Assembly (NCBI RefSeq): GCF_000373965.1
Contig: NZ_KB892834.1
Span: 302,600 to 366,599 of the forward strand
Length of the DNA: 64,000 nucleotides
Direction: 5' to 3'
Source of the DNA: Uliginosibacterium gangwonense DSM 18521
GTDB lineage: Bacteria; Pseudomonadota; Gammaproteobacteria; Burkholderiales; Rhodocyclaceae
The notes under the pieces are model-generated. The model did no database searches. It was given only the letters and a program-made list of their open reading frames with translations, and was not told where the DNA came from. Shown one piece after another: positions 36,603-47,009 of the stretch. The translations under genes were made by a program, and so were the position numbers. How positions within the stretch are numbered: position 1 is the first letter of the stretch; each line of letters begins with the position of its first letter.

Positions 36603-39600
36603 ATGAAACCAAGCCCGGAATTTGCCGCACAGCACGCCCCCCAGGTCCGCCTGCGCGAGATCCCGTACAACTACACCTCGTTCTCCGACCGCGAGATCAT
36701 CATCCGCCTGCTCGGGCCGGAAGCCTGGACCGGCCTGGACTCTCTGCGGGCCGAGCGGGTCACGGGGCGTTCTGCGCGCATGCTCTACGAAGTGCTGGGC
36801 GACATCTGGGTGGTGCAACGCAACCCCTACCTGGAAGACGACCTGCTCGCCAACCGCAAGCGTCGGCAAGCACTGCTGGACGCCTTGCGCCATCGCCTGC
36901 GTGAAGTGGAAAAACGCCGCGCCGAATCCGAGGCGGAAGACCCGGCACGGGCAGCGAAGGTAGCCCAACTGATGCAGGCTGCGCACAAGGCCGTGGATAG
37001 CTTTGAGGCGCGCTTCGAGCAGACTGCCGACTTGCGCCGCCGTGCCACCCGCCTGCTCTCGCGCCACACCCGCAGCGACAACATCTGCTTTGATGGCTAT
37101 GCCCGTGTGGCCCATGTGACTGACGCCACCGACTGGCGCGTGGAATACCCCTTCGTGGTGCTCTACCCGGATACCGAGGAAGAGATTGCCCATCTGGTAC
37201 GCGGCTGTATCGAGCTGGGGCTGACGATCATCCCGCGTGGGGGCGGCACCGGCTACACCGGGGGCGCCGTGCCGCTGACGCCGAACTCAGTTGTGATCAA
37301 CACCGAAAAGCTCATCGACATGGGCAAGGTAGAGCCACTGTCGAGCCTGCCGGGCGTCTCGCAACCCTATGCCACGGTATTCACCGGCGCTGGGGTCGTC
37401 ACCCGCCGAGTGATGGATCTGGCCGAATCGGCCGAGCTGGTGTTCGCCTGCGACCCGACCTCTGCTGACGCATCCTGCATCGGCGGCAATATCGCCATGA
37501 ACGCAGGCGGCAAGAAGGCCGTGCTGTGGGGCACCGCGCTGGACAATCTGGTGTCCTGGCGCATGGTTACCCCGGATGGCAACTGGCTGGAAGTGGAACG
37601 CCTCAACCACAACCTGGGTAAGATTCACGATCAGGCCGAGGTCAGCTTCCGCCTGCGCCGCCATGATCCAGTCACGAAAAAGGAGCTGGGCGAAGAAATC
37701 CTGACCCTGCCGGGCGAACGATTCCGCAAGGTGGGGCTGGGCAAGGACGTGACCGACAAATTCCTCGGTGGCCTGCCGGGCATCCAGAAGGAAGGTTGTG
37801 ACGGCATCATCACCTCGGCCCGCTGGATTCTGCACAAGATGCCCCAGCACACCCGCACGGTGTGCCTGGAATTCTTCGGGCAGGTGCGCGAAGCCGTGCC
37901 CGCGATTGTGGAGATCAAAGATTACCTCGATTCCCTGCCCAAGCTGGGGCAAGGGCGCGTAATGCTCGCAGGCCTGGAACACCTGGATGAGCGCTATGTG
38001 AAGGCGGTCGGCTACGCCACCAAGGCCAAGAACCACGGGCGACCCAAGATGGTGCTGTTCGGTGATGTCGTCGGTGACGATGAAACCGCCGTGGCCCAGG
38101 CCGCCTCCGAAGTGGTGCGGATATGCAATCTGCGTGGCGCAGAAGGCTTTATTGCTGTTTCGGCCGAGACGCGCAAAAAATTCTGGCTCGACCGCTCACG
38201 CACGGCTGCAATCGCCAAGCATACCAATGCCTTCAAGGTCAATGAAGACGTGGTGATCCCGCTGCCACGCATGGGGGATTATTGCGATGGCATCGAGCGG
38301 ATCAACATTGAGCTGTCGATCAACAGCAAACTGCGCCTGTGCGATGCGCTGAGCGACTTCATGCAAGGGGAGCTGCCACTTCGTGCGTATGAAGCGGAGC
38401 AGAACAAGGAAGAGCTGATTGATGACCGCCGCGCACGTGCGCTGGAGGCCATCTTGGCAATTCGTGCCCGCTGGCAGTGGATACTGGACAATCTGGACAT
38501 GCCTCTGGCATTGGCCGAGGAAAAGTTTGCGCAGTGGGGCATCGAAGCCGGCCAGCTCACCAACCGGGCTGCAGACCCCAAGCTCTTCCACCGCGTGCAG
38601 GATCATTCCGTGCGCATTTCCTGGAAGCACGAGCTCAAGCCCGAACTCGAAGGCATCTTTGAAGGCAACAACTTCCGCCCGGTGCTCGAACGCATCGAAG
38701 CCATCCAGAAGGATGTGCTACGCGGCCGCGTGTTTGTAGCCCTGCACATGCATGCGGGTGATGGCAACGTGCACACCAACCTGCCGGTCAACTCCGACCA
38801 CTACGAGATGTTGCAGGAAGCGAATGCGGCGGTTGCACGCATCATGACGCTGGCACGTTCGCTGGGCGGGGTGATTTCGGGCGAGCATGGCATTGGCATC
38901 ACAAAGTTGGAGTTCCTCACCGAAGAGGAAATCGGCCCCTTCCGTCAATACAAGCAGCAAGTAGACCCGCAGGGCCATTTCAACAGCGGCAAGCTGATGG
39001 CGGGTGCCGATCTGCGCAATGCCTATACCCCGTCGTTCAGCCTGATGGGGTATGAATCCATCATCATGCAGCAGAGTGATATTGGCGCGATCTCCGCATC
39101 GGTCAAGGATTGCCTGCGCTGCGGTAAGTGCAAGCCTGTATGCTCAACACATGTTCCGCGTGCCAATCTGCTCTACAGCCCGCGTAACAAGATTCTGGCC
39201 ACCTCGTTGCTGATCGAAGCCTTCCTGTACGAAGAGCAGACCCGCCGTGGTGTATCCATCAAGCATTGGGAAGAATTCGAGGACGTGGGCGACCACTGCA
39301 CGATCTGCCACAAGTGCTACACACCCTGCCCGGTCGACATCGATTTTGGCGACGTGTCGATGGCCATGCGCAATCTGCTGCGCAAGATGGGCAAGCAATC
39401 GGTCAATCCGGCCAAGAAGCTGGCGATGGCTTTCCTGAACACGACTTCACCGGAAAAGATCAAATTCCTGCGCAAGTTCACCATCGAATGGGCCTACAAG
39501 GCGCAACGGCTGGCCGTTGACCTGATGCGCCCCTTGAGCCGTGGCAGCACCAGGCAGCCACCGGCCTCGCTGGGCAAGCCTGCGCTCAAGGCCCAGGTGA

Positions 39601-40526
39601 TCCACTTCGTGAACAAGAAGATGCCGGGCAACCTGCCTTCGCGCACCTCACGGGCCTTGCTGGATATTGAGGACAGCAACGTCGTGCCGGTGATCCGTGA
39701 TCCGAAGAAGACCCAGGTCGATTCGGAAGCGGTGTTCTACTTCCCCGGCTGCGGCTCGGAGCGCCTGTTCTCGCAAGTGGGGCTCGCAACCCAGGCGATG
39801 CTCTACGAAGTAGGCGTGCAGACCGTGCTGCCACCGGGCTACCTGTGCTGCGGTTATCCACAGCGCGGCTCAGGGCAGGATGACAAGGCCGAGAAGATCA
39901 CCACGGATAACCGGGTGCTCTTCCACCGTGTCGCCAACACGCTGAACTACCTGGATATCAAGACCGTGGTGGTCTCCTGCGGGACCTGTTACGACCAGCT
40001 TACCAAGTATGAGTTTGACCGTATCTTCCCCGGCTGCCGACTCGTCGACATCCACGAGTTCCTGCTGGAGAAGGGCGTCAAGCTCGAAAGCGTGTCCGGT
40101 ACGCGCTACATGTACCACGATCCCTGCCATAGCCCGATGAAGCAGCAGGACCCGATGAAGACGGTCAATGCGTTGATCACCACTGAAGGCAACGTGAAGA
40201 TCGAAAAGAGCGACCGTTGCTGTGGTGAATCCGGCACGCTGGCGATCGCCCGCCCGGACATCTCGACCCAGGTGCGTTTCCGCAAGGAAGAGGAACTCCA
40301 GAAGGGCGCAGCAAAACTGCGTAGTGATGAGTATGCCGGCCCCATCAAGGTGCTGACTTCCTGCCCAAGCTGTCTGCAAGGCCTGCAACGCTTCAACGAG
40401 GATGTGGACGGGCTGGACGCTGACTACATCGTGATTGAACTGGCGCGCCACCTGCTGGGCAAGGACTGGATGGAAACCTACATTCGCAACGCCAACGCAG
40501 GCGGCATCGAACGCGTACTGCTGTAG
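36603..40526 (+). CDS. Large FAD-linked oxidoreductase with Fe-S and CCG domains (DUF3683-type)
   Basis: A 1307-residue fusion. The N-terminal ~130 residues match the DUF3683-type region ([15 protein letters not shown]). An FAD-binding-4 domain follows (~170-330; [17 protein letters not shown]), then an FAD-oxidase C domain (~340-810; [11 protein letters not shown]). Two 4Fe-4S motifs are [11 protein letters not shown] and [12 protein letters not shown]. Two cysteine-rich CCG domains end the protein ([44 protein letters not shown]). This is the GlpC/GlcDF/D-lactate dehydrogenase plan in one chain. An alpha-hydroxy acid substrate is likely; which one is unknown. ATG at 36603 begins MKPSPEF. 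Confidence 0.88.
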   Translation: MKPSPEFAAQHAPQVRLREIPYNYTSFSDREIIIRLLGPEAWTGLDSLRAERVTGRSARMLYEVLGDIWVVQRNPYLEDDLLANRKRRQALLDALRHRLREVEKRRAESEAEDPARAAKVAQLMQAAHKAVDSFEARFEQTADLRRRATRLLSRHTRSDNICFDGYARVAHVTDATDWRVEYPFVVLYPDTEEEIAHLVRGCIELGLTIIPRGGGTGYTGGAVPLTPNSVVINTEKLIDMGKVEPLSSLPGVSQPYATVFTGAGVVTRRVMDLAESAELVFACDPTSADASCIGGNIAMNAGGKKAVLWGTALDNLVSWRMVTPDGNWLEVERLNHNLGKIHDQAEVSFRLRRHDPVTKKELGEEILTLPGERFRKVGLGKDVTDKFLGGLPGIQKEGCDGIITSARWILHKMPQHTRTVCLEFFGQVREAVPAIVEIKDYLDSLPKLGQGRVMLAGLEHLDERYVKAVGYATKAKNHGRPKMVLFGDVVGDDETAVAQAASEVVRICNLRGAEGFIAVSAETRKKFWLDRSRTAAIAKHTNAFKVNEDVVIPLPRMGDYCDGIERINIELSINSKLRLCDALSDFMQGELPLRAYEAEQNKEELIDDRRARALEAILAIRARWQWILDNLDMPLALAEEKFAQWGIEAGQLTNRAADPKLFHRVQDHSVRISWKHELKPELEGIFEGNNFRPVLERIEAIQKDVLRGRVFVALHMHAGDGNVHTNLPVNSDHYEMLQEANAAVARIMTLARSLGGVISGEHGIGITKLEFLTEEEIGPFRQYKQQVDPQGHFNSGKLMAGADLRNAYTPSFSLMGYESIIMQQSDIGAISASVKDCLRCGKCKPVCSTHVPRANLLYSPRNKILATSLLIEAFLYEEQTRRGVSIKHWEEFEDVGDHCTICHKCYTPCPVDIDFGDVSMAMRNLLRKMGKQSVNPAKKLAMAFLNTTSPEKIKFLRKFTIEWAYKAQRLAVDLMRPLSRGSTRQPPASLGKPALKAQVIHFVNKKMPGNLPSRTSRALLDIEDSNVVPVIRDPKKTQVDSEAVFYFPGCGSERLFSQVGLATQAMLYEVGVQTVLPPGYLCCGYPQRGSGQDDKAEKITTDNRVLFHRVANTLNYLDIKTVVVSCGTCYDQLTKYEFDRIFPGCRLVDIHEFLLEKGVKLESVSGTRYMYHDPCHSPMKQQDPMKTVNALITTEGNVKIEKSDRCCGESGTLAIARPDISTQVRFRKEEELQKGAAKLRSDEYAGPIKVLTSCPSCLQGLQRFNEDVDGLDADYIVIELARHLLGKDWMETYIRNANAGGIERVLL

Positions 40527-40546
40527 GATAGTGTTTTGATTTGCGT

Positions 40547-40578
40547 GCGGGTCGGCCTGTGCCGGCCCGCAGCTTTTT
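40547..40578 (+). terminator. Rho-independent terminator of the large oxidoreductase gene
   Basis: GCGGGTCGGC pairs with GCCGGCCCGC around CTGT, followed by AGCTTTTT, 20 bp after the stop and just before pdxH. Confidence 0.85.
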
Positions 40579-40592
40579 GGGGATCACCGAAC

Positions 40593-41177
40593 ATGAGTCA
40601 AGAAAACCCCTTCGACCTTTTCCGCAATTGGCTGGCCGAGGCTGAGAAAACCGAACCGAATGACCCGAACGCGATGGCGCTGGCCACCGTGGGTGCCGAT
40701 GGCATGCCTTCGGTGCGCATGGTGCTACTCAAGGGCTTTGATGAGCAGGGCTTCGTGTTCTACACCAATCTCTCCAGCCAGAAGGGGCAGGAATTGGCCG
40801 CCCACCCCAAGGCCGCGCTGTGTTTTCACTGGAAATCGCTCAAGCGCCAGATTCGCGTCGAGGGGCTGGTGACCCCGGTCAGCGAGGAGGAGGCCGACGC
40901 CTACTTCGCCAGCCGTGCGCGCGATTCGCGCATCGGTGCCTGGGCATCCAAGCAATCCCACCCCATGCAAGGGCGCTTTGAGCTGGAACAGCGTGTCGCC
41001 CAGTACGCGCTCAAATTCAACATTGGCAAGGTGCCCCGCCCCCCGTTCTGGAGCGGCTTCCGCGTTACGCCGCAGAAGATTGAATTCTGGCGTGACAAGC
41101 CCTTCCGCCTGCATGAGCGCAATGTGTTCACGCGCACTGCCGAAGGGGGCTGGGCGACTTCCACCCTCTTCCCGTGA
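40593..41177 (+). CDS. pdxH: Pyridoxamine 5'-phosphate oxidase
   Basis: A 194-residue FMN enzyme that makes pyridoxal 5'-phosphate. The FMN/substrate residues are in [21 protein letters not shown], and [14 protein letters not shown] follows. The C-terminal signature is [22 protein letters not shown], continuing to [11 protein letters not shown] at 40593 begins MSQENPFD after the terminator hairpin. Confidence 0.96.
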   Translation: MSQENPFDLFRNWLAEAEKTEPNDPNAMALATVGADGMPSVRMVLLKGFDEQGFVFYTNLSSQKGQELAAHPKAALCFHWKSLKRQIRVEGLVTPVSEEEADAYFASRARDSRIGAWASKQSHPMQGRFELEQRVAQYALKFNIGKVPRPPFWSGFRVTPQKIEFWRDKPFRLHERNVFTRTAEGGWATSTLFP

Positions 41178-41294
41178 GCAATGCCAATAGAGGATGAATG
41201 GGTTCGGCGAACCGGGGTGCTACAATCGCGGATGCTTTGGCGGGCCGGATAGGGCTCGCCCTGAATTTCGCCCATCCATCATAACGTTCTGCGG

Positions 41295-42596
41295 ATGCAC
41301 ATCTTCGCCCTTGGCCTTAATCACCATACTGCGCCCCTGGCGATACGGGAGCGGCTTGCCTTTCCGGCAGGCAGCCTGCAGGCTGCCCTGGCGGATCTGA
41401 TCCAGCGCGGGCTGGTGGGCGAAGCGGCTTTGCTGTCGACCTGCAACCGCACCGAGCTGTACTGCACCACGCGAGACCCCCAGGCAACCGCCGACTGGCT
41501 GGCCGACTACCGCCAGATTCCGCTGCGCGAGATCAGCCCCTACCTGTATACCCACCCGGACCGCAACGCCATCCGCCACATGTTCCGGGTTGCCTGCGGG
41601 CTGGATTCGATGGTGCTGGGCGAAGCGCAAATCCTCGGCCAGCTCAAGGATTCGGTGCGTACCGCCGAGCAGGCAGGCGCCCTGGGCAGCGTGCTGCACA
41701 AGCTGCTGCAAAAGAGCTTCTCAGTCGCCAAGGAAGTGCGCAGCAGCACCGCGATTGGCGCCAACATCGTCTCAATGGCCGCCGCCGCAGTGCATTTGGC
41801 CTCACGCATTTTTGAGCAGATGAGTGACACCAAGGTGCTGTTCGTAGGCGCGGGCGAGATGATCCACCTCTGCGCCCACCACTTCACCGGGGTCTCCCCA
41901 GCGCAGATGACCATTGCCAACCGCAGCCTGCACCGTGCGCAGGAGCTGGCAGTAGAGGTCGGCGGCAAGGCCGTGGCCTTGGAGACGCTTGGCGAAATCC
42001 TGCCCCAGTTCGATATCGTCGTCTCTTGTACCGCCAGCCCCTTGCCCCTGATCGGGCATGGCATGGCCGAGCGTGCGCTCAAAGCCCGCCGCTGGCGCCC
42101 GATGGTGATGGTGGATCTGGCCGTGCCCCGCGATATTGAACCCGAGGTGGCCAAGCTCTCCGACATCTTCCTCTACACCGTGGATGATCTCTCCCAGATC
42201 GTCAGCGCGGGCAAAGATTCGCGGCTGGCGGCGGTGGATGAGGCCGAGGGCATCATCCAGACCCAGGTAGATGCTTTTCTGCACTGGTTGCACACCCGCG
42301 ATCTGGTGCCCACCATCCGCCAACTGCGGGATCATGCCGAAACCCTGCGTCTAGCGGAGCTGGAACGCGCACGTCGCCTGCTCGCCAAGGGGGAAGACCC
42401 TCAACGGGTGCTGGAGCATTTGAGCCAAGCACTCACCAACAAGCTGCTGCATGGCCCCACCCATTATCTGAACCAGGCGGAGGACCAGGACTTGGCCCAC
42501 GCGCAGGAGGTGGTGCGGCAAATGTTCTTGTCCGATTCACGAAACCTTTCCGGGCGGAGCCAGTCCAACCCCGCGAAACCAACCCGTCATTCATGA
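41295..42596 (+). CDS. hemA: Glutamyl-tRNA reductase
   Basis: A 433-residue HemA that starts tetrapyrrole synthesis by reducing glutamyl-tRNA to glutamate-1-semialdehyde. The catalytic Cys is in [32 protein letters not shown] and the NADPH domain VLFVGAGEM follow. It overlaps prfA by ATGA, the usual betaproteobacterial arrangement. Confidence 0.97.
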   Translation: MHIFALGLNHHTAPLAIRERLAFPAGSLQAALADLIQRGLVGEAALLSTCNRTELYCTTRDPQATADWLADYRQIPLREISPYLYTHPDRNAIRHMFRVACGLDSMVLGEAQILGQLKDSVRTAEQAGALGSVLHKLLQKSFSVAKEVRSSTAIGANIVSMAAAAVHLASRIFEQMSDTKVLFVGAGEMIHLCAHHFTGVSPAQMTIANRSLHRAQELAVEVGGKAVALETLGEILPQFDIVVSCTASPLPLIGHGMAERALKARRWRPMVMVDLAVPRDIEPEVAKLSDIFLYTVDDLSQIVSAGKDSRLAAVDEAEGIIQTQVDAFLHWLHTRDLVPTIRQLRDHAETLRLAELERARRLLAKGEDPQRVLEHLSQALTNKLLHGPTHYLNQAEDQDLAHAQEVVRQMFLSDSRNLSGRSQSNPAKPTRHS

Positions 42597-43675
42597 AACA
42601 AAGTATCCGCAACAAGCTCGAACAACTTGCCTTTCGCCGGGAAGAACTCGATGGCGTGCTCGCCAGCGAGGACGCCACGGCGAACATGGACCAGTACCGC
42701 AAACTGACGCGGGAGCATGCCGAAATCGGCCCGGTGGTCCAACTCTGGCAGGATTACCTCCGGGCGGAAGCTGATGAGCACACCGCCCGCGAGATGCTGG
42801 CCGATGCGGAGATGCGGGAGCTGGCCGCAAGCGAGATTGAAGACGCGCAGGCAGCACAGGTTCGCGTCGAAAACGAGCTACAGGTTGCGTTGCTGCCCAA
42901 GGACCCCAACGACGAGCGCAACCTCTTCCTGGAAATCCGCGCCGGCACGGGCGGGGACGAAGCCGCCTTGTTCGCGGGCGACCTGCTGCGGGTCTATACC
43001 CGCTACGCCGAACGGCGCGGCTGGCGTGTGGAAATCGCCTCCGCGAGCGAATCCGACCTGGGCGGCTACAAGGAAGTGATCTGCAAGATCATCGGCTCTG
43101 GCGCCTATTCGCGCCTCAAGTTTGAGTCCGGCGGGCATCGTGTGCAGCGCGTCCCCGTCACCGAAACACAGGGGCGCATCCACACCTCGGCCTGTACAGT
43201 GGCCGTGATGCCCGAGGCCGACGAGGTGGGCGAGGTCGACATCAACCCGGCCGACCTGCGCATCGACACCTTCCGTGCCAGCGGCGCGGGTGGCCAGCAC
43301 ATCAACAAGACCGACTCGGCGGTGCGCATCACCCACATCCCGACCGGCATCGTGGTGGAATGTCAGGACGACCGCTCGCAACACCGTAACAAGGCCCAGG
43401 CACTCTCGGTGCTGGCCGCCCGTATCAAAGACGGCCAGTTGCGCGAAGCGCAGGCCAAGGAAGCGGCTACCCGGCGCAGCCTGATCGGCAGCGGCGACCG
43501 CTCCGAACGCATCCGGACCTATAACTTTCCGCAGGGCCGGATCACCGACCATCGCATCAACATGACCCTGTACAAGCTGGATGCGGCGATGGACGGCGAC
43601 ATTGATGAACTGATCGATGCTCTAATTGCGGAACACCAGACTGAACTGCTGGCGCAACTGACCGGCGAAGACTGA
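42593..43675 (+). CDS. prfA: Peptide chain release factor 1
   Basis: A 360-residue RF1 with the peptidyl-hydrolysis motif in [18 protein letters not shown] and the flanking [20 protein letters not shown]. It ends translation at UAA and UAG. The start overlaps the hemA stop. The methyltransferase that modifies its GGQ glutamine (prmC) lies downstream, after a parvulin gene. Confidence 0.97.
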   Translation: MKQSIRNKLEQLAFRREELDGVLASEDATANMDQYRKLTREHAEIGPVVQLWQDYLRAEADEHTAREMLADAEMRELAASEIEDAQAAQVRVENELQVALLPKDPNDERNLFLEIRAGTGGDEAALFAGDLLRVYTRYAERRGWRVEIASASESDLGGYKEVICKIIGSGAYSRLKFESGGHRVQRVPVTETQGRIHTSACTVAVMPEADEVGEVDINPADLRIDTFRASGAGGQHINKTDSAVRITHIPTGIVVECQDDRSQHRNKAQALSVLAARIKDGQLREAQAKEAATRRSLIGSGDRSERIRTYNFPQGRITDHRINMTLYKLDAAMDGDIDELIDALIAEHQTELLAQLTGED

Positions 43676-43719
43676 TTGATTACGTAAGGCTACATTCGTT
43701 GACCCACAAGGACCTCTTC

Positions 43720-44553
43720 ATGAAGAAAACCCTAAGCCTGGCCGCCGCAGCCCTTCTGATGGCCGTTACCCAAGGTGCTAGCGCTGCTGCCCAGAGCGCC
43801 CCGGCTGCATCTGCCTCCGCCCCTGCTGCGGCTGCCAATGGCACCGTTGCCAAGGTCAATGGCGCAGTGATTCCCGCCGCCATGGCTGATGTGCTGATCA
43901 AAGAACAGACCGCCCAAGGCGCACCTGCTAACGATCAACTGCGCGCCCAAGTCCGCCAGCACCTGATCCAGCGTGAAGTGCTGCTGCAGGAAGCCCGCAA
44001 GAGCGGTACCGACAAAGACCCCGCCGTGCGCCTGCACATGGCCTATGCGGCGGACAACCAACTCGTCGGCGCCTATCTCCAGGCCTGGAGCAAGAAGCAT
44101 CCGGTCACCGATGTGCAGCTCAAAGCTGAGTACGACAAGCAGGTCAAGCAGATGGGCGACACCGAATACAGCGTGCGCCACATCCTGGTCGACAAGGAAG
44201 AAGACGCCAAGGCCCTCATCACCAAGCTGCAAGGTGGCGCCAAGTTTGCCGATCTGGCCAAGGCCTCCTCGAAAGACCCCGGCAGCAAGGAAAACGGCGG
44301 CGATCTGGGCTGGGCCCGCCCGGCCACCTATGTGCCGGAATTTGCCAAGGCCGTCAGCTCGCTCGCCAAGGGCAAGTACACCACCACCCCGGTCAAGACC
44401 CAATACGGCTACCACGTGATCCTGCTGGAAAACACCCGCAAGGCCAACAACCCGAAGTTCGAGCAGGTCAAGCCGCAAATGCAACAGCAGATGCAGCAAC
44501 AGGCCATGCAAAAGTACATCGACGAACTGGTCAGCAAGGCCAAGGTCGAGTGA
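43720..44553 (+). CDS. Periplasmic parvulin-type peptidyl-prolyl isomerase
   Basis: A 277-residue protein with a signal peptide (~1-22, ending GASA), an Ala/Pro-rich stretch, and a helical chaperone part like SurA/PrsA (~45-135). One parvulin domain (~140-235) has SVRHILVDKEEDAKAL, GGDLGW and TQYGYHVILLE. It should help fold outer-membrane or secreted proteins. Insertion of this gene between prfA and prmC splits a commonly tight cluster. The stop overlaps the GTG start of prmC. Confidence 0.92.
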   Translation: MKKTLSLAAAALLMAVTQGASAAAQSAPAASASAPAAAANGTVAKVNGAVIPAAMADVLIKEQTAQGAPANDQLRAQVRQHLIQREVLLQEARKSGTDKDPAVRLHMAYAADNQLVGAYLQAWSKKHPVTDVQLKAEYDKQVKQMGDTEYSVRHILVDKEEDAKALITKLQGGAKFADLAKASSKDPGSKENGGDLGWARPATYVPEFAKAVSSLAKGKYTTTPVKTQYGYHVILLENTRKANNPKFEQVKPQMQQQMQQQAMQKYIDELVSKAKVE

Positions 44554-45389
44554 GTCTGCCTGCACTACCCTCCACGCTGGGCGAGGCACTTGACCTCGCC
44601 CGTGGGCGCATCGATCGCATCGATGCGCGGGTACTGCTGCGCGAAGCGGCAGGGGTGAACACCACCACCCTTGCCGCCTACCCTGAGCGCAGCTTATCGC
44701 TAGACGCCGCCCACCTCTACGTGGATTGGCTCCAGCGCCGCGAGCAAGGTGAGCCCGTCGCCTACCTCACCGGAGAACGCGAATTCTTTGGCCGCCTCTT
44801 CCGGGTCAATCCGGCAACGCTGATTCCGCGCCCGGAAACCGAATTGCTGGTCGAACTGGCCATCGCCGCCGTGGAAGACTTCGCCACCCCCAGCCTGCTC
44901 GATCTGGGCACCGGCAGCGGCATCATCGCTATCAGCATCGCCCTGGAGCGGCCCGAGGCACAGGTTACCGCCATTGATTTCTCCCCCGGCGCCATCGAAG
45001 TCGCCGCCACCAATGCCCTGGCCCAAGGCGCCAAGGTACGCTGCCTGCTGGGCAGCTGGTATCAGCCCGTGGAAGATGAACGCTTCCACTGCATCGTCAG
45101 CAATCCGCCCTACATCGCCGAGCACGACCCCCACCTTGCCCAAGGGGACCTGCGCTTCGAACCCATCAGCGCGCTGGCCTCCGGCGCCAACGGCCTGGAC
45201 GACATCCGCCAGATCATCGCCAAAGCCGGGCAACATCTGCTCCCCGGCGGTTCCCTACTGCTCGAACACGGCTACGACCAAGCCGCCGCCGTCAGGGAAC
45301 TGCTCGAAGCCCAAGGCTTTGTCGCCGTGCACTCCTGGGAAGACCTTTCTGGCATCGAACGCGTCAGCGGCGGCCGCATGCCCGGCTAA
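44550..45389 (+). CDS. prmC: Release-factor glutamine methyltransferase
   Basis: A 279-residue PrmC/HemK. It N5-methylates the GGQ glutamine of release factors. The SAM-binding motif LLDLGTGSGIIAISIA and the catalytic NPPY (IVSNPPYIAEHDPH) are present, and the N-terminal segment PVAYLTGEREFFG binds the factor. The start is GTG at 44550, overlapping the parvulin stop. Confidence 0.96.
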   Translation: MSLPALPSTLGEALDLARGRIDRIDARVLLREAAGVNTTTLAAYPERSLSLDAAHLYVDWLQRREQGEPVAYLTGEREFFGRLFRVNPATLIPRPETELLVELAIAAVEDFATPSLLDLGTGSGIIAISIALERPEAQVTAIDFSPGAIEVAATNALAQGAKVRCLLGSWYQPVEDERFHCIVSNPPYIAEHDPHLAQGDLRFEPISALASGANGLDDIRQIIAKAGQHLLPGGSLLLEHGYDQAAAVRELLEAQGFVAVHSWEDLSGIERVSGGRMPG

Positions 45390-45729
45390 AGCACATCCTG
45401 CATATTTATACGTCATTTTTTTGGTGGGGCGGGATCAGGCAACCTGTCTGGCCGTTTTCCCCAAGCGCCCCTACAAAATCAAATAATGCCAAACGATTTC
45501 ACGCCAACCTGCTGCGGCCAGATATGTGCGGCACCAGCTCAAGCGGATGATACCAACCTTGTGAACAGGTACGCTGACGCTCAAATCCGGGTTGAACACA
45601 CGGCTTGGCGCCACTGTAGAACATAGCCCCCTTGGGGTCTGCGGATATTTCCGATAAAATCGCTCAGGTATTTATAAGTTACATGCGTCCGGGTGCACGA
45701 TCATCTGGGCCGACAACCCCAGGAGTTCC
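45390..45729. other. Non-coding gap between prmC and grxD
   Basis: 340 bp without a convincing gene. It contains TGAACAGGT (45562), which resembles the MITE terminus but has no matching second end. A probable grxD promoter (TAAAAT at ~45653) is near the end. Short open frames on both strands have no recognisable domain. The middle may be mobile-element debris. Confidence 0.5.
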
Positions 45730-46050
45730 ATGATGAGTGTTCAAGACCGTATCCGCGAAACCGTTACCAGCAACCCGGTTGTGCTGTTCATGAAAGGCAC
45801 GCCGACCTTCCCGCAGTGTGGCTTTTCTTCCACCGCCGCGCATATCCTCAAGCTGTGTGGGGTGAGCAAGTACGCTTCGGTCAATGTGCTGGAAGATGAT
45901 GAGATCCGCCAGGGGATCAAGGAGTACGCCAATTGGCCGACGATCCCCCAGCTCTATATCAAGGGCGAATTTGTGGGCGGCTGTGACATCATTAAGGAGA
46001 TGTACCAGTCTGGCGAGTTGCAAAAGCTGCTTGAAGGCATCGCAGCCTGA
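45730..46050 (+). CDS. grxD: Monothiol glutaredoxin
   Basis: A 106-residue Grx4/GrxD with the monothiol site [13 protein letters not shown] and the glutathione-binding [19 protein letters not shown]. It binds and transfers 2Fe-2S clusters with BolA-type partners. Tandem ATGs at 45730 and 45733 are possible starts, with AGGAG upstream. A strong terminator follows. Confidence 0.96.
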   Translation: MMSVQDRIRETVTSNPVVLFMKGTPTFPQCGFSSTAAHILKLCGVSKYASVNVLEDDEIRQGIKEYANWPTIPQLYIKGEFVGGCDIIKEMYQSGELQKLLEGIAA

Positions 46051-46077
46051 ACCAGACGGTGCCGGTAGGCACCTGGA

Positions 46078-46111
46078 AAAACGGCTCATGAAGAATTTCA
46101 TGAGCCGTTTT
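46078..46111. terminator. Bidirectional terminator between grxD and the cytochrome gene
   Basis: The 15-base arms AAAACGGCTCATGAA and TTCATGAGCCGTTTT are perfect around GAAT, with T-tracts on both strands. It serves the convergent genes. Confidence 0.9.
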
Positions 46112-46131
46112 TTGCGTTGGTCGGGCGGGCC

Positions 46132-46545
46132 TTACTTGGCCTGGGCCACCAGATAGTCGACTGCAGACTTGATTTCTGCGTCTGACAGGGTGGTGCCGCC
46201 CCGTGCTGGCATAGCGTTCTTGCCATTGAGCGCGCTGGTGTAGAGCACATCCTTGCCTTGCGCGATACGCGGCCCCCAGGCGGCCTTGTCGCCAATCTTG
46301 GGGGAGCCGTTGGCCCCTGTGCCGTGGCAGGCGGAGCAGACCGTCTTGACGATTTCGTCCCCCGTCTTGGGCTTGGCATCTGCCGTACTGGCCGCCGGTG
46401 CGCTGGCAGCAAACTCCACCCGCCCCACGGGCTGGATCAGTTCGGCGGTTTTTTCTTCGTCCAGCTTCTCCTTGCCACAGGCGACCAGCGCAAGTGCTGC
46501 GCAGGCTGCGGCACAAACCAGGGAGAGGCGCGTATATTTGTTCAT
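46132..46545 (-). CDS. Class I c-type cytochrome (c5-like), lipid-anchored
   Basis: A 137-residue protein. The signal ends in LALVAC, a lipobox, so it is probably lipid-anchored. The haem site is TVCSACHGTG (CxxCH) and the axial Met lies in NAMPARGG, as in short cytochromes c5/c555 that pass electrons to terminal oxidases. A Pro/Ala/Lys-rich linker (~45-65) separates anchor and haem domain. ATG at 46545 has AAGGTG upstream. Confidence 0.92.
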   Translation of the reverse strand: MNKYTRLSLVCAAACAALALVACGKEKLDEEKTAELIQPVGRVEFAASAPAASTADAKPKTGDEIVKTVCSACHGTGANGSPKIGDKAAWGPRIAQGKDVLYTSALNGKNAMPARGGTTLSDAEIKSAVDYLVAQAK

Positions 46546-46723
46546 GTCAGGCACCTTGGAAATTTTCTCTGCGGAAGCAGCGATTATAACGAGCTATCTG
46601 CCCTCGTGCATGGACACCCGCCTTCACGTGCAGTATCATCCAGCTCCCGCAATGTTAAGCGCTATTCTTGCCTTGGAGAAGACAAGCGTGGCGGTTGCGG
46701 TAGAATCACTGGCATTATCCCAC

Positions 46724-46800
46724 GCATCCGTAGCTCAGCTGGATAGAGTACTGCCCTCCGAAGGCAGGGGTCGCGCGTTCGAATCGCGCCGGGTGCACCA
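46724..46800 (+). tRNA. tRNA-Arg (CCG)
   Basis: A 77-nt tRNA with encoded CCA. The anticodon arm CTGCC-CTCCGAA-GGCAG gives CCG. The acceptor GCATCCG pairs with CGGGTGC. The D arm (AGCTCAGCTGGATAGAG) and T arm are normal. Confidence 0.97.
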
Positions 46801-46898
46801 TTTCTTCAGGCTCTGGCCTGCGCCCCTACATTCCCTGGCTTGAAGCGGGGGATGCGGAAGCCCCCTCCCCCTGTTTGTGCATTGCTCCAAGTACTTAA

Positions 46899-47008
46899 AA
46901 GCTGTAACAAAATGGAGTGCAACGGTTCTGGCTAGGCGTGCCGACGCAGACCGTACAGGTAGTACGGCAAGGTAGCGCAACAACGCCAGAACCATTTTGT
47001 TACAGCTT
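46899..47008. repeat. Correia-like palindromic element (110 bp) with 17-bp perfect inverted ends
   Basis: AAGCTGTAACAAAATGG and CCATTTTGTTACAGCTT are exact inverted repeats; GGTTCTGGC and GCCAGAACC extend them inwards after an 8-base gap on one side. The interior (GCAGACCGTACAGGTAGTAC, then GGCAAGG, GCAAC, ACGCC) resembles the interior of neisserial Correia elements, as far as I recall that sequence. It lies between tRNA-Arg and the 3' end of a lipoprotein gene. Confidence 0.7.
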
Positions 47009-47009
47009 C

